Source of the DNA: Bradyrhizobium ottawaense
GTDB lineage: Bacteria > Pseudomonadota > Alphaproteobacteria > Rhizobiales > Xanthobacteraceae
DNA: 64,000 nucleotides
Reading direction: 5' to 3'
NCBI RefSeq assembly: GCF_002278135.3
Contig: NZ_CP029425.2
Location: forward strand, 7,106,001-7,170,000
The position numbers and the translations under genes are program-made. Positions within the stretch are counted from its first letter, which is position 1, and every line of letters starts with the position of its first letter. The notes beneath the pieces were generated by a model. That model was not told where the DNA came from and ran no database searches. It saw only the letters and a list, made by a program, of their open reading frames with translations. Of the stretch, positions 57,500 to 64,000 are shown piece after piece.

Positions 57500-58060
57500 A
57501 CGAGAAACATTCGTTGACCGATCTCCCGCGCTGGTGCGCCGCAGCTTTGGCGCATGCTCAACAACGCCTAAGTCGAGTCGTTCTTGTTGCAGTGAAGCCC
57601 TCAAATTTGCCGGAGGATGCGCCGCGTCGTACAGCGTTGGTAGGGCTCGGCGCGAACGATCCAAGCCAGCATCGGCCCGGTCGACGTCCTACGGCGAAGA
57701 TTCGCAACCGCGGGACGCCCAACGATGGCGAGGTCCGGTTTCAGCCGGAGGACGGCGGGCCGGCTTTTCCAGTGTCGTACGGCGGCAGGTCCCGGTGCGC
57801 ACATTCAATGACTGGGGATCACCTCCACCGGGGTACTGCGATGCGGATCTGGTTGCGCACGGCGGGATGTCCGTATCCGTCGCGTTCATTCAGACACTCA
57901 ATGGTGGATATCGCAACGGGGTGGACCGAATGCTTTCCGCTCGTCGTACGTTGAAGCAGCTCTTGTGGTCGTGGCTCTCGAGCGCGCGCAGAACCTATTT
58001 CCCCGGCCCGTTCGCGGGCTCGATTTTGACAACGAAGCGCCTTTCATGAACTGACGTGTC
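57500..58060 (+). pseudogene. integrase-type transposase remnant
   Basis: Across three plus-strand frames: VPVRTFNDWGSPPPGYCDAD and LVAHGG (first Asp), FIQTL, VDIATGWTECFPLVVR, then VVALERAQNLFPRPVRGLDF with DNEAPFMN (second Asp). This pattern is an rve-type transposase/integrase of unclassified IS type. It is too decayed to act. Confidence 0.6.
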
Positions 58061-58589
58061 GTGGTGCCGCTCTCACGATGTTGAAGTCACTCTTTCGAGT
58101 GCCTAAAAGAAGAACGATGAGGCCTTCTTTGAACAAACGACCGGAGCTATCGTTCGCCGCCTAGTCGCTGGCGGCGGTTTGAAGGCCTTGATGCTGCTCG
58201 CTCACTAGCTCGCCTGTTTGCGGCGGCACGGCTGCACATCAATATCTTCAAGCCATCGTTTAAGCTGAAGGAGAAGCACCGCGAAGGTGCCAAGGTGGTC
58301 AAACGCTATCTTCCTCCCCGCTACACCGTACGAAAGAACATTGGTCCACCCGAGTCTCAATGAGGCATTTAAACGTAGGCTGCGGATACCGCACGCTTGA
58401 TCTGGTGGCATTGCTGGCACAGATGCGGGACGCTCAAAATGACCTGGGCAAGCGCGTTGATCGGTGGGTTGGAAAGCCAGCGACTGCCATCGCGCCGGTG
58501 CATAAGCGACTTGGCGGCCTATGCCCGAGAGCTCAGCGATGGTCGGAAAGAGGGTGAGCAGCGGGCATTCATCGGCGCCGCTATGGGCG
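58061..58589. other. gap without recognised gene
   Basis: Only random-looking short frames on both strands. Confidence 0.3.
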
Positions 58590-58810
58590 CGCAAGCGTGT
58601 GCCACGTCGGCCATCGATGCTCGACCCCTACATCCCCACCGTCGAGGAATGGCTCGCCGTGGCTCCGCACTTGTCTGCTGTCGATCTTCTCCCCGGCTCG
58701 AAGCGCATGCGCCTGGTCGGTTCAGCGGCCCTCAGCGGCGTACGGTGCAGCGATTGGTGAAGAATTGGCGATCAAAGGCCGGTCGACAGCTCATCAGCAG
58801 CGTAGAAGTC
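58590..58810 (+). pseudogene. IS21-type transposase fragment
   Basis: RRPSMLDPYIPTVEEWLAVA and PHLSAVDLL, then in another frame RRLEAHAPGRFSGPQRRTVQ and RLVKNWRSKAG. This resembles the region in IS21-type IstA proteins just before or within the integrase domain. One frameshift, and no catalytic residues are present. Confidence 0.5.
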
Positions 58811-59118
58811 GAACGATCGGTTCAAGCTTCGTGTCTTAGTATCTAATCCCGCCAGGTTCTTTCGCCGAATCACCGCAAGCCGCTCGCTCGCTAGGGCACT
58901 CTTGAGGGCGCGCTTCGCGAGCGGCTTGCTCGGACTCGCGGCGGCTGTTTCAGGCGACACTAGGGTGCGCTTCGGTAACATATCATCCGAGGCAATATGA
59001 GGGGGCAGTTCCATGACGCGCGACAGATGTCGTCGCTACGGCCTACACCGCATATTTAGCCTCGATCATTCCATAAGGTCATGATCGTACGAGCCGTGCG
59101 CCGACTGTTCGGACGGCG
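58811..59118. other. gap without recognised gene
   Basis: No feature recognised between the IS21-type fragment and the permease stub. Confidence 0.3.
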
Positions 59119-59433
59119 TTAAAAGAACATGCCAATGGCGATCACCACACTGGGAACGACAAGTGGTGACAAAAGGACGGCCGCTACCAACCGTTTTCCG
59201 GGAAAGCGTCCTCTTACGAGGGCAAGGGCAGCAAGCAGGCCGAGCGTGGTTGCGAGCACCGCCGAACCAATGGCGATCTCGAGCGATGCCACCACACGCC
59301 TTTGCCACTCGGAGCTGGTCAGCACGGTCTCGTACCAACGTGTGCTAAAGCCGACGGGCGGCCACTGCATATCTCGGACCTCCGTAAAACTCAAAGGCGC
59401 GATAATCAGCATCGAACGGCCGCAGGCGCGCAA
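59119..59433 (-). pseudogene. ABC transporter permease fragment (PotC-like)
   Basis: MLIIAPLSFTEVRDMQWPPV, GFSTRWYETVLTSSEWQRRV, then two hydrophobic segments (EIAIGSAVLATTLGLLAALA, LVAAVLLSPLVVPSVVIAIG). This is the N-terminal third of an inner-membrane permease of the spermidine/putrescine-type ABC family. The rest, including the EAA loop, is missing. It could be the transport part of the decayed catabolic region next door. Confidence 0.7.
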
Positions 59434-59487
59434 GTTTTGTGACTGGCCTGGATATCGTCAAGGCGCAGAGTCGTGCTGCGGACTGAC

Positions 59488-59540
59488 ACAGCCATAGATG
59501 CTGACCAGCTATCCCGGGTGATCCGTGCGGTGCGAGCGTC
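59488..59540 (+). pseudogene. IS66 TnpA C-terminal fragment
   Basis: DADQLSRVIRAVRASR ends in a TGA overlapping the TnpB ATG, the normal IS66 gene arrangement. Upstream parts of tnpA are absent. Confidence 0.65.
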
Positions 59541-59543
59541 ACG

Positions 59544-59896
59544 ATGATCGCGGCCGGTGCTGATCTGAAGATTTACGTTGCCACGCGGCCGATCGACTTC
59601 CGCTGTGGCCACGACGGGCTTGCGGCGAAGGTACAGGAGATGCTTCGTCTCGATCCGTTCAGCGGCTCAGCCTTCGTGTTCCGATCGAAACGAGCGGACC
59701 GGATCAAGATTTTGATCTGGGATCGAACGGGTCTGGTGTTGGTGCACAAACGCCGCGAAGGTTGCAAGTTCTTTGGCCAACGATCGCGGACGGAGTGATG
59801 CGCATGTCGCCGGCGATGTTCGCTGCCTTGTTCGAAGGGCTGGATTGGAGATTGGTCCGCCCGGAAGAAGCACGGCGCCCGGAGGTGGCGGGATAA
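59544..59896 (+). pseudogene. IS66 TnpB, one-base frameshift
   Basis: VATRPIDFRCGHDGLAAKVQ, AFVFRSKRADRIKILIWDRT and GLVLVHKRREG are typical. At about 59772 one T is missing from a T-run, so the rest (ADGVMRMSPAMFAALFEGLD, WRLVRPEE) is in another frame, ending at 59896. Confidence 0.85.
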
Positions 59897-59964
59897 CTGC
59901 GGCAGAATGACTCGGAGCTATTTTGATCGTGGCGCGGGCGGCGGCGATGTGCTCGAACTAGCGC

Positions 59965-61617
59965 ATGAGCATCGCGACACTGCGCGACGAAAACGAACGC
60001 CTAAAGGCGCTTCTGGCGCAAACGCAGGCGGCCTTGAGCGAGCATCAGGGGGCACTGGCGGCATCGGAGGAAGCGCGGCGTCGGCCGGAGGTCATTCTCG
60101 GCGAATTGCGACGCGACAAGTTCGGCTCGAAATCCGAGAAGCTGCGACCAGATCAGTACCATTTGCCGCTCGAAGACGTGGAGATCGCGCAAGGCATTCT
60201 GGACGCGGCGTAGGAAAGAGCCGAGAAGGTCATCCAGGGTCGATCGCGCAGCGATCCTGATCGAGGCTCCCATCGCAATCGCGGCTGTCTGCCTGCCCAT
60301 TTGCAGCGAGTGGAACGGATCATCGAGCCTGCGAGCACGCTCCGTCCGTGCGGTTGCGGCGCCATGACGAAGATCGGCGAGGACGTCAGCAAGCGACTCG
60401 ACGTGATCCCGGCGCAATGGCGCGTGCTGGTCACACGCCGCCCGAAATACATCTGTCGCCGCTGCTCGGGCCCTGTCGCGCAGGCGCACGCACCGGAACA
60501 CGTCGTGCCCGGCGGGCTGCCGACCGAAGCGGCTATCGCTCATGTGATCGTCTCCAAGTTTGGCGACCACACGCCGTTTTATCGTCAGGCCGAGATCTAT
60601 GCGCGTCAAGGCATTCGGCTTGATCGGGCGACTCTGGGCAACTGGTCCGGCCGCGCCTGCTTCCATCTTCAGCCCATCGCGAGCCACATGCGCCGCCACC
60701 TGGCCATGGCGGATCGCCTGTTCATGGACGAGACCATGGCACCGGTGCTTGATCCCGGGCGAGGTCAAACGAAGAAAGGCTACTTCTGGGCGATCGCGTC
60801 AGACGACCGTGGCCACAGCGGTCCAAGTCCACCGATCGTGTTGTTCCGATATGCCCCCGGTCGCAGCGGCGCCTTCGCGGAGCAGTTCCTGGACGGCTTT
60901 GGCGGAAGCTTCCTGCAATGCGATGCCTATGACGGATATGACCGGCTGACCGAAGTCGTTCGACCGCAAGGGCCTTGGACGCTCGTGCATTGCTGGAGCC
61001 ATTTGCGCCGGCGCTTTGTGAAATTGGCCCGCAACAGCAAGTCGCCGATCGCCGAGGCCGCCATTCGGCACATCGCCCAGCTTTACGCCATCGAAGCCAT
61101 GGTGCGCGGCGCATCGCCGGACATCCGGCTGGCCGCGCGCAAGGAGCACTCGCTGCCCATGGTCGCCGCGTTGAAGTCCTGGTTCGAGAAACAGCTGTCG
61201 ATGATCTCCAGCGGTTCGACGCTCGCCGAGGATATCCGCTATGCGCTCAATCATTGGCAGGGGCTGACCCGCTTCCTCGAAGACGGGCGTCTCGAGCTCG
61301 ACCCCAACCCGGTCGAGAACGCCATCCGGCCGATCTGCTTGACCAGGAAAAACGCGCTCTCCGCCGGACATGAAATCGGGGCGGAAAACTGGGCTTTGCT
61401 CGCCTCGATCGTCGCCACCTGCAAACTCAACGACGTAAACCAATGCGCACAACTATCGGAAATGTGCCGAATTACGTCGAGAACGGGGCCTGCCATGGCG
61501 GGTTCCGAGAAATGGAAAGATGTTGACGTGGACCGTAGAATGACTAGTCAGCATCCTAGTCGACCAGAGTTTCGCAATCTTCGAATCGCGTTGATCGCAC
61601 GATGTAACAAGTCGTGA
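59965..61617 (+). pseudogene. IS66 TnpC transposase, in-frame stop
   Basis: The N-terminal coiled-coil MSIATLRDENERLKALLAQT and LRRDKFGSKSEKL end at an in-frame TAG (60211-60213) after GILDAA. The same frame continues (ERAEKVIQ, KRLDVIPAQWRVLVTRRPKY, CRRC zinc-ribbon part, RLFMDETMAPVLDPGRGQTK with the first Asp, FLQCDAYDGYDRL with the second Asp, ELDPNPVENAIRPICLTRKN with the Glu). The usual C-terminal end is replaced after NDVNQCAQLSEMC. Without the stop it would be close to full length. Confidence 0.88.
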
Positions 61618-62038
61618 GAGACGCCAGAAGAAGTGCTCAGCCATTGTGATTTTTCCTCAAACGATTTGTTCAACAAGCAATTGCCAGCGCCGCCAGCGGG
61701 TTGCCCAAGAGCAGCCGAACTGATTGCCAAATTGCATCCAGTGGTGGGGACGGACATTGACTGGGCTATTCGGGTCGGTCTCAAAACCGGAGTTTCTTTT
61801 TGACAAAGCAGGGACGAAAGCGGCCCGGTATGATCTCCTACGCTAATGCAACTCCACGCAGCCAGCGACTCGGCAGAAGCGGAAATGATGGGCCGGTAGA
61901 GAGGCCCCAGTTCGACGAAGCCCACATTTCTGATCTGCAAACCCAGAAACAGAACGGATCATTCGATTCGGGATGCCGGGAAGGACGCTACTCCTCTCGG
62001 GCCAGCTCTGTCACTATTCGGGTCAACTGATCTCAGAC
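61618..62038. other. gap downstream of IS66
   Basis: No gene recognised. A 130-codon minus-strand frame (61548-61940) is Ser/Leu-rich with no family resemblance. Confidence 0.3.
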
Positions 62039-62072
62039 TTAAAAGGCCTCCGGCGGGCATGCCGAAGGCCTT
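62039..62072 (-). terminator. rho-independent terminator of the porin gene
   Basis: The 12-bp arms AAGGCCTCCGGC (62043-62054) and GCCGAAGGCCTT (62061-62072) pair with one mismatch around a 6-base loop. On the minus strand the hairpin ends in TTTT. It lies about 65 bp after the porin stop. Confidence 0.85.
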
Positions 62073-62136
62073 CTTGGAGGTTCACACTTAAAGTAATGGA
62101 GCCGCTTCTTTTCTCCTTTTGATAGTTTACGGAAAC

Positions 62137-63660
62137 TCAGAAGACGCGCACTGCACGCAACAGGAGCACGAGACTGCCCTGGTCTTTAAGGTCATAAGCA
62201 GCGGCCGGCTTGGCGACACCCGACTGCAGCGGCAGGGTGACCGTGCTTCCGCTCGCATGTTTCTGGTCAAGCATGGCGTAGGCAAGATCGGCCGAGAATG
62301 TCAGATTCTTGACCGGGCTCCACCGTGTGACCATGCCGACAACCGAGTAGTTGAAATCAGGATTACATCCAGCAAGACCGCTCGAAAGAGCGAGGGTTGC
62401 GACGAACGCCCCACAAATGTAGCCCTTGGCTGTACTGTTATAACGCACAGCACCCCACCCACCGTAGACGGCGGTGTTCCACTGCGGATTCCAGTTGTGG
62501 GTGTAGGCCCCTTGGAAGCCGTAGGTCGTAGTCAGCTGTTGGCCGGAGCCAGTCACGAATACTGAGTCAGAGACGCCACCTAGGCCGACGCTCTGGTAAG
62601 CGCCCACCCGACCGGTACCACCGTACATCGCAAAGGCGGTCGTGATATAGTCCTGGAAGTTATAGCGGCTTGCGCCATCAGTATACACGCCGGTCATATT
62701 GATCGTGTCACCAGCACCCGTCGGGATGTTTTTGATCGACAACGCCAGCTGGCCAGCCCAACCCCACTTATCGTTCGGATGGCCTGTCGTTTCATCCGCA
62801 CCATAGTATCCGGCGTGATTGTCATGCGCGGCGACCGACGCCTGGAAGAGACCCCATGCTTGGTCGACGCGAACCATGGCGACCAAGTCAGGTGACCTCG
62901 TTCCCCCGATATTGTTTGTGCCGTACGCACCGGTCGCGAGTCCTGCGGCCGTCGCACCGCTCACGTTCCAGATACTGGACTGGTATAGGGCAACCTGATC
63001 CTGGGCCGAGAAGGAGGCGGTAATACCCTGGCCGAAGTCAGCAGTATAGGTGAATTGGTTCACGGGGTCCCAGCCGCCGCCGCCCGGCAGAGTGTCGAGG
63101 CTGTTTCCCGGATAGTTGGCCCAAGGCGCAGAAAACTGCGACTGCGCCTTACCCAATGTGAAGCCCGCGAACTGGATGAAAGCATAGTAGACGCCGAGCG
63201 AACCACCAGCGACCTGTGAACTTGTTGATGTGGTGTAGGCGGTGGCGCCATTGACTGCAGTCGTGCCAGCACCGCTATAGCCGCCGGAGGTCCAGGTGAA
63301 AACAGCATCGAAGAATGTGCGGACGACGCCATACTCAGTCGCGGTGCGCGTGTCGATGTTCAGATCCATACGAGACTGAGCGGTGTAGTTGTTGCTGAGG
63401 CGATTGTGCGCCCCCGCCACACCGCTATCGGCGGCGTAATAGAGTGTATTCGTGGCCAAGCCCGTTTGGGCACGGAGATAACCACCGAACTTGATGCAAG
63501 TATCAGTGCCGGGGATGTAGTAGAAGCCTGCGCCATACAGCGAGCAGATCTTGACGTATTCCACCGCCTTCGCCTTCAACGGCAGGTCGGCAGCCTGCGC
63601 TCCGGCTCCAGCGATCAGACACGTCGCCGAACCGAGCAAAAGGCTCTTCAACATGTTCAT
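62137..63660 (-). CDS. alphaproteobacterial porin (Omp2b/porin_2 family)
   Basis: This 507-residue protein has a signal peptide (LKSLLLGSATCLIAGAGAQA, cleaved before ADLPLKAK) and the family hallmark VEYVKICSLYGAGFYYIPGT with DTCIKFGGYLRAQTG. Repeated amphipathic beta strands follow, and the C-terminal residue is Phe (LLLRAVRVF). Such trimeric 16-strand porins let small solutes cross the outer membrane. GGAGGA lies 7 bases upstream of the ATG, and a terminator follows the stop. The gene is complete and is the last gene of the window. Confidence 0.93.
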   Translation of the reverse strand: MNMLKSLLLGSATCLIAGAGAQAADLPLKAKAVEYVKICSLYGAGFYYIPGTDTCIKFGGYLRAQTGLATNTLYYAADSGVAGAHNRLSNNYTAQSRMDLNIDTRTATEYGVVRTFFDAVFTWTSGGYSGAGTTAVNGATAYTTSTSSQVAGGSLGVYYAFIQFAGFTLGKAQSQFSAPWANYPGNSLDTLPGGGGWDPVNQFTYTADFGQGITASFSAQDQVALYQSSIWNVSGATAAGLATGAYGTNNIGGTRSPDLVAMVRVDQAWGLFQASVAAHDNHAGYYGADETTGHPNDKWGWAGQLALSIKNIPTGAGDTINMTGVYTDGASRYNFQDYITTAFAMYGGTGRVGAYQSVGLGGVSDSVFVTGSGQQLTTTYGFQGAYTHNWNPQWNTAVYGGWGAVRYNSTAKGYICGAFVATLALSSGLAGCNPDFNYSVVGMVTRWSPVKNLTFSADLAYAMLDQKHASGSTVTLPLQSGVAKPAAAYDLKDQGSLVLLLRAVRVF

Positions 63661-64000
63661 AAATGTCCTCCAAAGTGTTTCGGCTTAAAAGCGGCGGCTC
63701 GGCCATTCCGGAAGAGCCAATCGACTTTCGCCACGCCCCCAATCATTCTCGACCTGCAGGGCCTTCTTCAACGCTACCGACCGATCGAACCGGTGACGTC
63801 GCGGTGCGGATCATCCCGCCGCTCGCGTAGTTACGTTGACAGATTGCACTTGTTATCGGCGCCCAAACTTCGTACGGAACGGACCAATGCACACGCGCTC
63901 TCTGCAGCCGTGCTGTAATCGCGTCATAAGGGTACGGTCCGAACCATCGTTGAATAGGAACGTACGATCCGTACGAAGAACTTCGATTTCGGGCCGTAGC
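63661..64000. other. porin upstream region
   Basis: This holds the ribosome-binding site and presumably the promoter of the porin gene. No other gene is recognised to the end of the window. Confidence 0.4.

Noticed and set aside
63406-63918. 170-codon plus-strand frame across the porin start
   Set aside because: Antisense to the porin signal peptide region and its promoter; no family resemblance.
1-64000. CRISPR arrays, tRNA or rRNA genes
   Set aside because: No regularly spaced direct repeats of the right size and no cloverleaf-like or rRNA-like sequence were noticed; a tRNAscan/Infernal run would settle it.

Overview
The window looks like part of the symbiosis island of a Bradyrhizobium-type rhizobium. 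This is inferred from gene content, not from a database search: a NEL-domain type III effector (NopM type) behind a tts-box-like site, a GH12 endoglucanase with another tts-box-like site, a NifA/sigma-54-type promoter, a BacA/SbmA-like remnant, an alphaproteobacterial porin, and a very high density of insertion sequences, most of them decayed. No rRNA, tRNA or CRISPR array was seen.

Layout. 1-6.6 kb (minus strand): a Wadjet SMC defence operon jetA-jetB-jetC-jetD, with jetD running off the left edge. 7.0-8.6 kb: an intact hipB-hipA toxin-antitoxin pair behind three palindromes spaced exactly 27 bp. 8.9-9.9 kb: a decayed IS481-type element. 9.9-17.0 kb: a RiPP biosynthetic cluster. It has a sigma-54 -24/-12 promoter with an upstream TGT-N10-ACA site, a Nif11-leader precursor with a valine-rich hydrophobic tail, a radical-SAM epimerase-like gene (two frameshifts), and a B12-type radical-SAM maturase split by a nested IS5 + IS701 insertion. 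Removing the IS elements restores the maturase reading frame across the join. 17.8-25.8 kb: IS remnants around a complete S9 dipeptidyl-peptidase and an Omp25-like fragment. 25.9-29.4 kb: GH12 endoglucanase, IS fragments, and a group II intron whose exon ends can be read inside an IS110 remnant. 29.5-32.0 kb: a full-length lptD isolated among IS elements. 33-36 kb: IS5 copy 2, a C48-protease effector remnant, and an exported-protein gene cut by an intact IS630. 37-46 kb: remnants (integrase, HD-GYP, IS6, IS66, BacA/SbmA-like) around a GNAT gene, nopM and a DUF2188 gene. 46-52.9 kb: IS66/IS3/IS110 debris, an inactivated Omp25-like gene, IS5 copy 3, and IS407/IS481 fragments. 52.8-59.4 kb: a catabolic group (AtuA, AtuA-like partner, class II aldolase, a broken 2-hydroxyacid dehydrogenase with a 15-base homopolymer, an ABC permease stub). 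59.5-61.6 kb: a decayed IS66. 62.1-63.7 kb: a complete porin with its terminator.

How the genes work together. The intact functional units are Wadjet (plasmid restriction), HipBA (Ser/Thr kinase toxin), nopM and the endoglucanase (type III symbiosis factors), lptD and the porin (outer membrane), and the AtuA pair plus aldolase (catabolism). The RiPP pathway is the most unusual content. It appears to have been placed under nitrogen-fixation control and then lost both modifying enzymes to frameshifts and IS insertion, while precursor and promoter stayed intact.
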